A stretch of 64,000 nucleotides of DNA from Erythrophleum ivorense (GCA_026724425.1 JAIUCV010000003.1:60751088-60815087), one strand, 5' to 3'. Numbered from the stretch's first letter, positions 48,101 to 60,022 are shown. Program-made: numbers and translations. Notes: generated from the sequence alone by a model not told the origin.

Positions 48101-48335
48101 GCCTTCCATTAAATTTTGGATGGAAATTACTATAGGGCTAAGTGTCAACAGAACAAACTACAAAAAAGTAAGTGTCATACCTCAAATTACAAGGAGACAA
48201 ACTAATTTTGGACCAAACCACGGTTAAGTTACAATTACCCTAGTTTCTAATATACAATGATGATCCAACAAAAATTAGTCGATCTGTAGCATTTTGATAT
48301 ATCCTAATTTGGATACCCTGACAAAACTAAAACAT
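45170..48335 (+). repeat. Intergenic duplicated unit, copy D (with inserted MITE)
   Basis: Left part (45180-45440) matches 61390-61640. The middle (45720-46000) matches 48395-48640, 58630-58870 and 61870-62165 ('aagctggcaagtatacaaag' and similar). The right part (46660-47480 and 48104-48335) matches 49260-50285. A 620-bp MITE interrupts it. Short frames such as 45861-46067 and 46369-46752 overlap conserved stretches, but I cannot support them as genes. Confidence 0.65.
47484..48103. mobile_element. Mutator-like MITE (620 bp) with empty site preserved at 50.06 kb
   Basis: Long terminal inverted repeats: left GGCAAAAATGAACTGTTGG..., right reverse complement GGCTAAAATACAATTTTGAT..., each continuing with repeated 'ttaattttatttt' text for about 200 bp. 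Flanks TTCTGTTAAA (47474-47483) and TTCCATTAAA (48104-48113) form a 10-bp-type duplication with two mismatches. Copy E reads straight across at 50057-50066 (TTTTGTTAAA), giving the pre-insertion state. Long TIRs and a 9-10 bp duplication indicate the Mutator superfamily. Noncoding. Confidence 0.75.
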
Positions 48336-50290
48336 ATGCATTGTGAATGGAGAGGCTAAGAGACGAAGTCGAAGACGTCAAAACCAAAAGAAAGAAAAAG
48401 CGGTTTGGCTTCTTATCTCACTCTTCAGGAGGGTTCGAGGAAGCTCATACCTTTTATCATTCTCATGGCATTTGGTTCCCCTTTACTTTTCTCATCAGCC
48501 AAACAGAAGCATTATGCATGCCAAGTTAACCGCGTTTTCTTTTGGCTTTCAAGCTCATATTCCTCCTTCTTGTTGTCCTATTAAGCCTGCAAGTGTGCGA
48601 AGAAAACCAGCTCTCAATTATTTCCAAGACATATATTGAAAATGAAAATGCAAATGAGAAGCAGCATTAATCAAGCAAAGTTCGATTTGATTAGAACCCT
48701 TAAAATGAGATGCAAAATCAGTATTTATGAATAATTAAAAGAAAAGTAATCTCACGTTTTCAAAATGGGCGAAATGCTGCGTTTAGAGAGAGAGAGAGAG
48801 AGAGAGAAACTAATGCATGGTTGGGGTGATATGAGTAGATAATGAATGATTCTGGAAATTATTAAAGATAATGATAGGTAAGTGAAATTTCTGTGAACAT
48901 TCCTGCAAATATTATGAGTTTTGACCTAGTGGCAGAATACAATTTTCACATGTGAAAGGGATCGATGGGGTAAATGGAGGATGTTTCAACTTTCATGAAG
49001 TGAAAGTGGAGGGAAGATGATGAGTAGAAAATGGACGCATGTGAATAATTAAAGAGATTATGATAGTGAGTGAAGTTTTTGTCAACATTCCTGCAAATGG
49101 TAGATGTGTTTTCATTGGACCTAGCTAGCAAAGTCACAAAAGAAAATTCAAAATACAAATATTAAAAGAAAAGCATGTTTCTTTCACCAAGAAAAAAAAA
49201 AAGAACATATAGTATGTCTAACATTTTTAAAATGAGTGTGAAAATATCATTTTTAGAGGGAGAGAGAAAGAAATTAATGGTTGGGATGAGACTCGAGAGA
49301 ATACTGACTGAAATAGGTAGTTTCAACTTTCATGAAGTAAAGGTGGAGGCAAGATGATGTGCAGAAAATGATTGCTTGTGGAAAATTAAAGACCATGATA
49401 GTGAATGAAGCTTTCGCGAACATTCCTGCAAATATTATATATACTTTCTTTGGACCTAGCTAGCTAGCCAGACAAAATACAAATTTTATGTCCTATATAA
49501 AATGGATGGGCTGAAATTGGGTGTAGATATACAGCAACCTTAATAAAAGTTTTCATGAAAACAAAAAAAAAAATCTTGTGGGAAAGGAATTTTTGTTTGG
49601 TCTAAAATCATTTGCCTTCTATATTTTAAATTGTGTCAATCAAAGTAGTTATAACTCGTTTCATTATCACTAATAGTTGCCTCGTGGTGTCATTATAAAA
49701 AATTTAACGGAATTAATCATGAGAAAGTCACTTAAAATCAATTTGCTTCCTTATAATTTAAAAAATTATCATTCAAATTCTCATGTATTATTATATATAT
49801 ATGTGTGTGTATGTATATGTCGTATTATGTTTTAAGTATTATTTAATATTTCCATAGTACTCTAATTTTTCTTTTTATCTTTTATCTTGAATTATTTTAT
49901 AATTTTAGGAGGTTGAATATGTCAAATTTTAAGTAATAAAAGAGTTGAATGAAAATATAAAGGGTTGAAGTATAAAATTACGTAAGGATTTGAATGATAA
50001 TTTTAAAATAATGGGGGACAAATTAAATTGATTTTTGAAAAGTTTTACATGACTAATTTTGTTAAATTTTAGATGAAAAATATCATGGGACTAACTGATA
50101 ACGGAACAATTAAACCGCAAAGGATTAAATGACATACTTACAAACTACAGGATTACCAAATTTGTGATAGACAATGATATATGAGACCAAACAGAAAATT
50201 GATGGATCCGTACCACATTGATCACAATGGATTATTATACCCTAATTTGGAAACCCTGACAAAACTGAAAGATATTCATTGTGAATAACT
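48336..50290 (+). repeat. Intergenic duplicated unit, copy E
   Basis: Tandem neighbour of copy D, about 1.95 kb. Both end with 'accctgacaaaact(a/g)aaa' and 'ttgtgaat'. Inside E a ~300-bp part is itself repeated ('tttcaactttcatgaagt' at 48984 and 49319). A (GA)n run lies at 48787-48807. Frame 48343-48639 spans the conserved middle but has no recognised domain. Confidence 0.65.
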
Positions 50291-50399
50291 TTTTAACTAT
50301 TTCCGTTGTCAAAGCATAATCATAACTACAAATAGCCAATGCCAATGACCAATCTTTTTATAACAGTATATTATTCATTGAATACGACGATAGTAGCAA

Positions 50400-50870
50400 T
50401 TTAGGATATGATATCATCCCAGTAATAATCTTGATTTTTTATCGTAAAAAAGATCGGGGTGGTCGTACCGATGTTGATAAGGGATGTGGTGGAAAGTAGG
50501 CGATCGATGATGGCGGCTGCAATACTGCAAAAGATCATTACAATATATAATACTGAGAAAATGAAGAGTTAAAAAAATTTGAGAAAAACTGAAATCCTGA
50601 GAGCTCAAGAGTACTGCCATTGGAGATTTCTGTGCCAGATCTGACCATTGGGAATCCTCAGCTAATCAAATGCTGCACTGATTGCTTATTTTCTTTGCTG
50701 AAAAGAGAAATCCTCAGATATCAATGGGCCACTAGTGGAGATGAAATGGAGAGAGAGAGAGAGAGATGGTTTCGGCCGAAAAGAATAAAGAGGTTAGATA
50801 AGCCGAAAAAATATTATGGAAAAGTACCGAATAAGAAAAAAAAGACTGAGTGGGGTTTCTTTCTTAATTA
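50400..50870 (-). pseudogene. Possible gene fragment of unknown identity
   Basis: Less AT-rich than its surroundings. On - an ATG at 50620 is followed, about 90 bp on, by a splice-acceptor-like 'gatcttttgcag' and then an open stretch reading 'AAAIIDRLLSTTSLINIGTT' in one frame. A (GA)n run lies at 50750-50767. Both strands have short frames (50414-50620 on -, 50620-50871 on +), and I cannot tell which, if any, is real. The outer 40 bp (50393-50430) recur at 58308. Confidence 0.25.
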
Positions 50871-50879
50871 ATATTTTAG

Positions 50880-51921
50880 CCAACTTTCATAACTTTTTGG
50901 GCTGACAATTGAGCGTTAGGATTGGTGGTATTTGCAGTTGCAAGAAGTGATATTATTCTTTTCTCCATTGCCTTTGATGCCATGCAGAATTTGCATACTA
51001 TCTTGCAGTATGCTATATAGGGCAAATTCAAAAAACTTGGATAAACACATACAATGCAATTTGGTTTTCCTTTTATTTTCTCTCCTTGCAGTTGATTACT
51101 CAAATAATTTTTTTTATAAGTTATCATTAATATCTTTTTATCAATTTAGTGTTAATTTCATTTATAGTAAATTAATAAAATGATATTATTGATAACAATT
51201 TTATTTATAAATAATTAAATTAAGAAATATTTATTTGTAAGAGATTAAATTAATAAAACAATTTTTTGAAGGATTAAATTAAAAAAGATTTTAATATGAG
51301 AGGCAAAAAATTTAAAGAAAGAACAAAAGTATTGGGCTTCGTAATGCCCATTCTGAATTTTGAACTTAGGTTGGGCCCATATCATTAGCGGATCTTCCAT
51401 CTACGTTATCTTATGAGTTCACCTGTCATTTGGGGACATTTTTGTTATTTTCGCACTCGAATCAAAGATAGTGTGGAGATAAAGGTTTTTTTTTTTTGGA
51501 GAGGGGGGGGGGGAACTGAAGAGGCAAAGCTATCTATGAAACCCACTTATTTATGTCGGAACTGATTATTAAATTAGTATACAGTTGCGGCCAATTTGAG
51601 CAGCAACTGAGAATAATGACTAAAAACAGTAAGATAATAGAGAGCACCCACCTTCTTTTCAATTCTCTCTTTTCTTCTCACGCCCAATAACCCCAACTTT
51701 ATTGCATCCGAGTCATAGATTCAATGTTTTATTGGTAGATAGCTTACAAGAAAAATTACCCTTTAATGTTTAATATTCAAGTTGAAGGACAGAGATTCGT
51801 AGATAGCTTAGATAACACGACGCATCCAGAGTGACCCTTTATGCTTGAATTCTTTCCCTTCTTTACAGAAAATCTTCCAATTTTTTGTAGCCAGAAACTG
51901 AGATTTGTTGAAATCTTATGA
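50880..51921. other. Intergenic DNA
   Basis: No gene recognised. Holds the second dispersed-repeat copy (51345-51440) and a T/G homopolymer pair (51488-51513). Confidence 0.4.
51345..51440 (-). repeat. Dispersed repeat, copy 2 (inverted)
   Basis: The reverse complement matches 12585-12700 in order ('gataacgtagatggaagatc', 'gggcattacgaagcccaat'). Confidence 0.45.
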
Positions 51922-52270
51922 TCAGGAAAATTAATTGGGAAAATTAAGTTTGAAGACCCAAGTTTTGTAAAATTTATAATAAAAAAAAGCTTAAAAATTA
52001 AAATTAATTTTAAGAATCAAAATTATTACCACTTACTCTTAAGGTTTAAAAAAGTTACTATTAGATTTTTAAAAAGTTATTATCAAAATTACTTAAATTA
52101 TAACTTTTTTAAAATTTAGCAATAATTTTCTTAAATTTTAATAATAAATCTCTTAAAATTTGATAGTAATTTTAGTTCTTGGAGATAATTTCAATTTTTA
52201 AAATCCTTTATTGTAAATTTTGCAAAACCTAGATCATTGAATATAATTTTTTCTAAATTAATTCCTCGAC
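51922..52270. mobile_element. Foldback element (MITE-like), ~350 bp
   Basis: Nearly the whole segment is one long imperfect palindrome centred near 52096. 'gttttgtaaaatttataata' (51962) pairs with the reverse complement of 'ttgtaaattttgcaaaacct' (52211), and 'aaaaagttactattagattt' (52048) pairs with the - strand near 52100-52130. Noncoding. A related arm lies at 10900-11095. Confidence 0.6.
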
Positions 52271-52435
52271 CTGGGAATTACCACAGAAAATCATGAAACT
52301 TAGAATCAACATAAAATTTCTTGTCAAGAATGAACAAATACGTTGGATCCAAAACCTTTAATATTTTAATTATGTAAAACATTTTTAAATAAAGTGATTT
52401 TTGAAAAATAAATTTGATTGAGCCAAAATTATAAT

Positions 52436-53750
52436 TGTTAGAAAATATTGTTTTTGGACCAAAGATGTTTTGTTGAATTAACTCTTGTCATGGGCTAAAA
52501 TGTGTCTTTTAAATAATAATAATAATAATAAAATTTGGTTTTATAAGAAAATTTTTTAAAGGAATTTATTTAAGGAAAGTTCTTAAGGATTTACAAATAG
52601 AAAGTTTTTAAATGGATTAATCATTGGGTTAAGGTTTTAATAAGGAAAGATTTTCATTGATTCTAATATGAAATGTTTTTAATATTAATATGCATTTATA
52701 CTATTTAAATTATATTGATATGATCCTTGATCTTTTTATGAGTTATTATTGATTAGGGAATGAAAAAGGAAAGTCTAAGAAGCTAAATAACTAAAAGAGT
52801 TATTTGAAAGAAGTAGAGACAGAAATGTATAAAGATAGATATTTAAGTCCGTGAGCTTCGAGAATGTGTACATTTGATGGAGTCAAAGATTTTCATAGTA
52901 AAGGCTACTTAATATGGAAGGAAGTCATTCATATGTCAAAGATTGATTTGAAGCATTCAAAACAAAGATTTTTGGACATTGGAGTAGATCTGTACATTTA
53001 ATGAAGGAAGCTACTATCTAACTATCAATATTGCACAATTTAAAAAAGACCATATATTTGAAGATGGAATTGACATGGAGAAAAGAGAAGAAAACATTGA
53101 ACATTGATCATTTTAAAGTTTAATATTTGCTATGCTTTATTGTGTAATTTGCTTTTTATATCATAGTGTGCTTAAATCATCTTATACCTCTATTCAAAGT
53201 TTCTAAATGCCTTATGAGAAAAATCTAGTAAGAGAAAGGTTGTAAAACTAGAAGGTTGAACCAGTGAGATTATTGTGTACTTAGAGTATTAGAAAGTTTG
53301 GGTAAAACCTAGTGGTGTGGAAAAAAATCTAATGGAGTAAAAAGAAAAAAAGGTGATAAAAGTCATGTGCTAATCATATAAGGTTACTTTAAGAATAGGT
53401 AGTAAAAGCTAAGAAGCTAGGCTTGTCTTTAAGGTTGTGTTGTACTTTGATGATTGCTTATGTTTAATAGAAATCCTTTGATTTGTGCTTGAGGACTGGA
53501 CATAAGACATTTTTATCTAAACTAAGACAAATCGATTATCTACCTTCTCTCTTCCTACTCTCTTTACTTTTCCATTTAAAGTTTTTCTTAATGAATGGGA
53601 ATCTTTTATCTCGGAACCTAACAACTGTTGAAGGAAATAGAATTTTTCATAAAGGGCAATCTAATTTTAAAATCCAATTAAACTCTCCTTCTTGGATTAC
53701 TTTTAGACCAGAAAAATATTTTAAACTTATCTATTGATACCAATAAATCT
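52436..53750 (+). mobile_element. SIRE/Maximus-like copia LTR, degenerate
   Basis: Starts TGTTAGAAAATATTG. The 3' third has the order typical of this LTR group: 'ggttgtaaaactagaaggtt', 'aatcctttgatttgtgcttg', 'aggactggacataagacatt', 'aagacaaatcgattatctac', then a 'ctctcttcctactctcttta' pyrimidine stretch. The 3' boundary is uncertain and no target duplication was found. It may be a solo LTR or the 5' LTR of an element whose body has decayed. Confidence 0.55.
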
Positions 53751-54719
53751 TGTGCAAGATCAAAGCAAGCTTTTTAATTGTTGCACTAGTTTAAATCAGT
53801 AGTCATGTATTCCTTGTCTATAATAATGCTTCAACAAGAGATATATAACCTTATGTTACAACCTAAAATTCAATAATTAAGTTTGATATGCACACTAAAA
53901 ATATGGTTTATGTGACCTAGCACTATAACATAAGCTTAAAAACTCTACTTGGTATGTATACTAAAAATTACTTTGTGAACATTGGAGGCAACATAAATAA
54001 TAATAGAAAATTAGTAATGCTCTTATAAATGAGTATTCATTCAAAATTATTGTTGATTTTTGACATAATCAATTACATATTACTTTATATCCTTTACATT
54101 ATTGTAAAGGACTAAACTTAAGCATGCTTCAATAGCTCTTCGGATGCCTTCTATAAGCCCATTAATATATCTAGCTTGACCTAGCATAGCCTCATAAGTT
54201 ACTTCTTTTAAGGAATTCTTAAGTTTATTTAGATCTTCCTTAGATGAAGGCACATAAGCCTTTTCCTCCACATCGTCCTCATAATCATGAGATGACTTGC
54301 TTGCCTCCTAATGACAATTCCATGAAGTAAACTTTTTGGAAGAGTGAGATAAAGAAGCTATGGATGGAAAACTCATTGTAAAAGTACTAGGAGTGATTTA
54401 ATTACCCTAGCCTAATATTTATTGAACCTTATTTAAGAGCTAGTTATCTTAGGTTTATACCCAAGTTTGAGAAGGTCAATGACTATTTATAGGCTATAAA
54501 CAAAATTTAGAAGTCATCACACAAGGAAAAGTGGACAATAAATGTCATATTAGACAAGTGTGTACAAGAAAATAATAGGCTCTTTTGGAAGGTGTTGAGA
54601 TCTTACATGAAGTTCATTTAGTTCCTAGCTCCAAGAAGTGAGGCCTTAAAGGCATATAAAGAATGACTATCCTAAAAGAAAGGGCTAACTGGAGAAGAAA
54701 AGATATACTTTCATATCTA
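53751..54719. other. Degenerate DNA between a copia LTR and copia pol
   Basis: No recognisable gag. Contains an unidentified - strand frame (54080-54375). It may be the decayed front part of either neighbouring copia element. Confidence 0.35.
54080..54375 (-). pseudogene. Unidentified helical ORF, broken by one stop
   Basis: On - it starts at ATG 54375, has a TAG about 22 codons in, then reads an acidic start and 'SSKEDLNKLKNSLKEVTYEA' followed by 'RYINGLIEGIRRAIEACLSL', ending at 54080. It looks helix-rich with alternating charges. I recognise no family. It may be a repeat-borne gene remnant rather than a host gene. Confidence 0.2.
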
Positions 54720-55440
54720 GTATGCTTTGAATCTCATTTGGTTCAAACTTGTCATAAGTGAGAATTCTTACTAGTCTGTGGCGTATGAGATTGGGACATA
54801 TCTTTATTGAGAGAATCAAAGGGGTTAGTAAAGGATTGGATTCTTCAATCTTTAAACCTTATTAACTTTGATTTATGTATAGACTGTATCAAAGGGTAAG
54901 TAGATCAGCATACTACTTAAGGAACTCAAAGAATTTCTAAATTATTAGAGATTATACACACTACTATCTTTTATCTTAATTTACGTTCTAATGCTAAAAA
55001 AATACTTCATTCCATTTCTTGGTGATTTCTCATGCTACATGTACATATACATATACCTACCTTATAACTAAAGTGAGGTACTTGATGCCTTTAAGGTATA
55101 TAAAGTAAAAGTAAAAAAAAAAAAAATTGGTAAGCATATTAATATAATGAGATCAGATAAAGAATATGAATATTTTGATAGGTATGCATAGGTGATGGAC
55201 AAGTACTTGGTCCATTTGCTAATTCCTTTTGGGAGTATGGTATAATTTCATAATATATCATACTTGACTCACCTAATATGAATGGTTTGGCTGTAAGAAA
55301 GAACAATACACTATTAGATATGGTGAGGAGCATGCTTAACAAGTCCAAGTCATTTGTTTCTCTGTGGAAAGATGCATTCAAGATGGCAATATACACATTT
55401 TGAATAGAGTTCCAATAATAGTTGTCTTTAAAACACCTAT
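54720..55440 (+). pseudogene. Copia integrase remnant
   Basis: 'LWRMRLGHI'-like text near 54775-54805 with the first His of the zinc finger, 'DCIKG' at about 54883 with its Cys, then broken integrase core: 'AFKVYKVKVEKKLGKHINIM' fits 55088-55150, and a DKEYEYF block carries the second acidic residue region. The region after 55230 corresponds, with stops, to the last third of the core including the catalytic Glu area. Integrase would insert cDNA; this one cannot be translated. Confidence 0.7.
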
Positions 55441-55562
55441 AATTTTTAGAAAGGTTGGAAACACAATTTGTATCATATACATGTATGCAACTATCCTATA
55501 GAGGTTAAAGTATATAATCTACATGAGAAGAGGTTAGAACCAAGGACTATTGTAACTTATTT

Positions 55563-55835
55563 ATGAGCTATGTAGAAAAATCTATGGCTCACAAGTTTTA
55601 TTATCTTTCATATTCAATGAGATATATAGAATCTAAGAATGCCAAGTTTCTTAAGAATGACATAATTAGTAGGAGTGATCAATCTCATGACATAGTCATT
55701 AAAAATGATCATATTAAGGAAACAACTTCTACTAATTATAGTGGAACACTTGTTTTACATGAAACTCGTCCAATTAGAGTAAATATAAAATATAATGAGA
55801 TTCTAAAAATCTCAGCTAGTCATATTCGAAACTAG
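55563..55835 (+). pseudogene. Copia integrase-RT linker (open piece)
   Basis: 90 open codons. 'KFYYLSYSMRYIESKNAKFL' and 'NDIISRSDQSHDIVIKND' match the region after integrase in copia polyproteins (the 'R.V.SR.A.F.E' block). It is not an independent gene. Confidence 0.65.
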
Positions 55836-56079
55836 GAGTATCAACATCTAATTAACCTTACCAATTCTTGATGAGGAACCTTATTATAAATTAGAGGTAC
55901 CTCAAAATAGGGTTAAAGCAACCTTAACCTTCATAATAGGTTGGATTAAAAAAGATCGACAAAGATTAGGAAATTGGCAATTCTTAGTTACTAGATAGTA
56001 TACCTTATGGAATTTGATTGTGACATAAATAATGATCCCATAATGTTATCATAGACAATGAGTGGTGTAAATTCCAAGT

Positions 56080-56720
56080 TGTGACATGATGTCATGAAAG
56101 ATGAGATGAAATTTATGACAAACAACAATGTATAGGACCTTTAGTGGAGCCAAGACAATTAGTTGTAAATAGGTCTATAAGATCAAAAGGGTTCATTAGG
56201 TAATATAGAGCACTATAAGGCGACACTGGTAGCTAAGTGTTTCACACAAAATAGGGAATTATGAAGAGAAATTTTCTCTTGAGTAGATAAAAGATTCCTT
56301 TTGTATTATCATAGCTCTGGTTGTCCATTTTGACTTGGAATGATAGTAGATGAATGTGAAAAATGACCTTTTTCAATATATGTAATAACTTGAAAAGTTC
56401 AATGAATGCTAAGGAGAATTTAGTATGTAAGGTTAAAAAGTCCATTTTTGGACTCAAGCAAGTCTCACAATAGTGGTACTTGAAGTCCTATGATATGATT
56501 GCATTTTTTAATTTCTTTGAAAATATCATGAATTAGTGTATACGCCACGAGTTTAGTAGGAGTAAAGTCATCTAGTTGCTTACATATGTCAATGACATAT
56601 TGCTTGTATTTAATAACCAGGGGCTACTACATGAGGTACTTGTTCAAGAACTATGACATGAAAGATATGAGTAGGGTATTTTATATTATAGATATAAGGA
56701 TCTAAATAGAGATAAATCTC
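56080..56720 (+). pseudogene. Copia reverse transcriptase remnant
   Basis: Starts with 'VMKDEMKFMTNNNV' and 'VVNRSIRSKG' (about 56088-56190). The middle is in broken frames. The catalytic box appears as 'YVNDILLVF' near 56583 (Asn in place of the first Asp), followed by 'KNYDMKDMSRVFYIIDI'. Stops throughout. Confidence 0.7.
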
Positions 56721-57440
56721 AAGATATCTTAGGATTATCATTGAAAACCTATATTAATTAAGCATTTAAACATTTTTGGATAAAAGATTGTTCACCAAAT
56801 GTGATGCCTATTGTGAAAATGAACAAATTTAGTTTTTTTCCATATCCTAGATATGATATTAAAAGAGAAGAGGTAGAAAATGTTCCTTCCATTTTAACAG
56901 TTATAAGCTTAATTTATGTCTAGATCTGCATAAGAGTGGACATAGCTTTTGATGAAAGAATGTTAGACAGATGCCATAGCCATTTAGGCTTGGATAATTA
57001 AATTAAAAATAAAGTATCTTTAAGGTTCAAAGAATTTTATGCTTACATATATGAGAACTAACAATTTAAAAGATGTTGGTTATATGGATTTAGACTCAGT
57101 AGGATGTGTTGATACCAAAAGATCAACATCATGATATATCTTCATACTTGTTGAATATGTTATATCATATAGAAGTGCAAGAGTGCTAAGCAATCTTTAA
57201 TTGATACTTCCACTATGAAAGGCTAAATTTATATCTTGTTTTAAGGCAAGTTTACAGGATAATTTGATTGAAGAGTTATATCATTGGACTTCAAATTGTG
57301 GATTCATTTTAAGCTCATTAAGGAGTACTATGAACACATAATGATCACTGGTCATAGAACATATGAGGAACAAATATCATTTAACTAATAGCATGCATTT
57401 AGAAGAGTTCAAAAATCATGTCTCATATGTGACTTAGACC
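56721..57440 (+). pseudogene. Copia RNase H remnant
   Basis: Pieces in order include 'NLKDVGYMDLDSVGCVDTKR' (57066-57125, the D.D.AGC.D.R region), 'YIFILVEYVISYRSARV' and 'TMKAKF' with 'ISCFKASLQDNLIEE', then 'LIKEYYEHIMITGHRTYEEQ'. Heavily mutated. Confidence 0.7.
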
Positions 57441-57751
57441 ACATTGAGTTACCATTGGTCTAGTCTAGGTTTGTTAGGTGATGAAATTTGAATTAAGGAT
57501 TGTTATCTTTGTTTTGATGTATATGTTCTTGTGGGAGATTAACAAATATTTAAAATAGAACCCAAATAAATATTTGAGTTTTATTCATAAAATTAAAATA
57601 CCCTATAAAGTTGAAACGCATGTTATAAGTGATATATCAAAGATAATACTTATTTATTAAAGGACGTATTGCTATGATCTAGTAATATGTGTTTAATTTA
57701 TCCATGGACATGTAATGTGGCAAATAACATCTGGATCAAGTGGGAGATTAA

Positions 57752-58141
57752 TGTTGGATATTTTAAAATATAATATTATAATTAGAATAATTAAAATAAT
57801 CCTGATTATGAAATAATCTCTTTCTTAAATATTGTGGTCTAAATATTTTGAGAATATGCCATATAGCCAGTTATTTAAGGATGAGTCGGTAAGGGTCAGT
57901 GACACACAATAAGAAACAAATAGCTTTTTATCATGGAAAAAGACAATGAGTCGGTAAGGGTCACTGTGAGGCAGTTCTCAGTGAAGAAAGATTTCCCTTG
58001 AGAGACCATCACCGAGATCATATGCTTGCCGAAAAACCACATCTAACCAATTCACATCTTTATTCTTCCTTTTCTTCTTCTTCTTACAATGTTGTGATTT
58101 TAAGTGTACTTGATTTTTGTTTTGGAATTAGGCTTCTAACA
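57752..58141 (+). repeat. 3' LTR of the decayed copia element (390 bp)
   Basis: Preceded by a polypurine tract 'aagtgggagatta', starts TGTTGGATATTTTAAAATA and ends GGCTTCTAACA. Two copies of 'gagtcggtaagggtca' (57883 and 57949) form an internal direct repeat about 66 bp apart. Confidence 0.7.
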
Positions 58142-58289
58142 TTAAAACCAAATTATTATGGCTAGAGGTATTTATCCCTTTAATGTTTCCGTTATTGAAT
58201 CACATCTTCTGATATTTAAGATTATTGTATGTTATTAATCATGTCTAATTTGTAAAGAATTCATAAAGAAAATTTAGAATTGCCTTGCA

Positions 58290-59230
58290 GATAATAGCAA
58301 TTTAGAATATGATATCATCCCAAACTGAAATCCAGAAACTTTTAATCTTTTATTAATGTCTATGTTCTCAAGCCTAAGACCAAACAAATATTTGTATTTA
58401 CAATATTAGTGCAATATTTTTTTTAAAAAAAATAAATGGCTATGAATTACACTATCACCTTGATTATGTCAAGATGCAAGTTTAGTGACGTTTCACTTGA
58501 ACGTTACAAGAACGAAATGTTTTATATTTACTTGACGCACAAACACTCACAGATAGTCTTAACTCTTAATTATTTCCCTCTTGTTGACACCTTCAGCTAA
58601 GAGGAAAAGACCTTAAAACCAAAAGAAGGAAAACGCAGTTTGGCTTCTTATCTTACACTCCATAAGGGTTCAAGGAAACTTATACCTTTTATCGTTCTCA
58701 TGGCTTTCGGTTCCCCTTTACTTTTCTCACAGCCAAACAGAAGCATTACGCATGCCAAGTCAACCGCGTTTTGTTTTGGCTTTCAATCTCTTATCGCAAC
58801 TAAACCTACAAGTACGCAAAGAAAATCAATTACTTCCAAGTTTCCAAAGCTCAGTATAAACATTTGAAAAGGTACCAAATATATTGAAAATGGAATGCAA
58901 ATGAGAAGTAGCATTAATTATGCAAAGTTTGATTTGAGTAGAACTCATAAAACTAAATGCAAAATGAGTATTTATGAATAATTAAAAAAAAAAGTATGTC
59001 TCACATTTTCAAATATCACCTCTGGAGCAAGAGAGAAAGAAACTAATGCATGGTTGTGGTGAGATGAGTAGAAAATGAATGGTTGTGGAAATTTTTAAAG
59101 AGAATGATAGGCGAGTGAAATTTCTGTGAACATTCCTGCAAATATTATGAGTTATAGTTTGACCTAGAGTCAGAATCAATTTTCACGTTATAGAAGGGAC
59201 CGATGGGATGAAATTGGTTGTAGCTAGATA
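58290..59230 (+). repeat. Intergenic duplicated unit, copy G
   Basis: The left edge 'gcaatttagaatatgatatc' (58308) matches 50393. The middle (58625-58870) matches copies D, E and H ('gccaagtcaaccgcgttttg'). The right part shares 'atttctgtgaacattcctgc' with 48880-48905. Frame 58640-58867 spans the conserved middle but is unsupported. Confidence 0.6.
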
Positions 59231-60022
59231 GCAACCATAGAATGTGTTTGAGAGTTGGGAGGGGAAGAGAAGAAATCCACAAAAATGTAAAAAAGAGAGA
59301 AGAGGGGAAGGGATGTTTACTTTTTCCTTTAGCGTAATTTAGTAGAGGAGAAGAAAAGGAACGAAAAGATGCAGAGAAAACAGGAAAGCAAGAGCATGCC
59401 CAGATTTATACGCAGCTCCATCTATAAAGGAGTAACACTGTGATTACCAGAGTTTTCACTTTCTCCGTAGGATCAGGTCTATATGGACTATGGGTATGAG
59501 AAAACAAAATGAAAGTCACTTGTTCCATACCACAGATGGATGGAACTGGACCTCGAGTCAGAGAGACAAGGAGGAGGAAATACAGATACGCAGTGAGAGA
59601 GAGAGAGAGAGAGAGAGAAGGTTACTTGGGCAAGAAAGAGAAATGCTAGGAATTGGACCTGGAGTCAAAATACAATTTTAAAAGAGAATGACTAAACTTT
59701 ACTATATTACAATATGAAAGACCTGAAACGGTCTTTTTATATATACGAAATTAGTATCTTAATTCCCTTACTTGAACTTGTATTTTTTTTTTAATTTGTA
59801 TTTTGAAATAGCCACATTATTTTAATGACTTTAATTTTCATCAAATAAATTATCTTGATTAATATGCAGTTTACAAGAGAAGTCACAATTATTTACTCTG
59901 ATATCTGGTTCAAATTGTCACGTCCCCTTAATTTTTAAAAAATCACAACTAACTTATGATTTCTTAGCTCCATTGTAACAATTTTTTCACTTGTCTAATA
60001 TAGACAATAAAATGTGACTGAG
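59231..60022. other. Intergenic DNA with GA-rich tracts
   Basis: A purine-rich block lies at 59250-59390 and a (GA)n microsatellite at 59593-59617. A 63-codon frame around the microsatellite is compositional. Confidence 0.4.

Larger units (their letters stand above)
54720..58141 (+). mobile_element. Decayed Ty1/copia element (5' truncated) with 3' LTR
   Basis: Carries, in order on +, the GAG-pre-integrase region, integrase, linker, RT, RNase H, polypurine tract and 3' LTR. Neither gag nor a matching 5' LTR is seen upstream. Motif style ('CIKGK', long linker, 'GGGAGATT'-type polypurine tract) fits the Tork/Tnt1-like side of copia rather than Ale, but lineage is tentative. Many stops and frameshifts; inactive. 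Confidence 0.8.
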
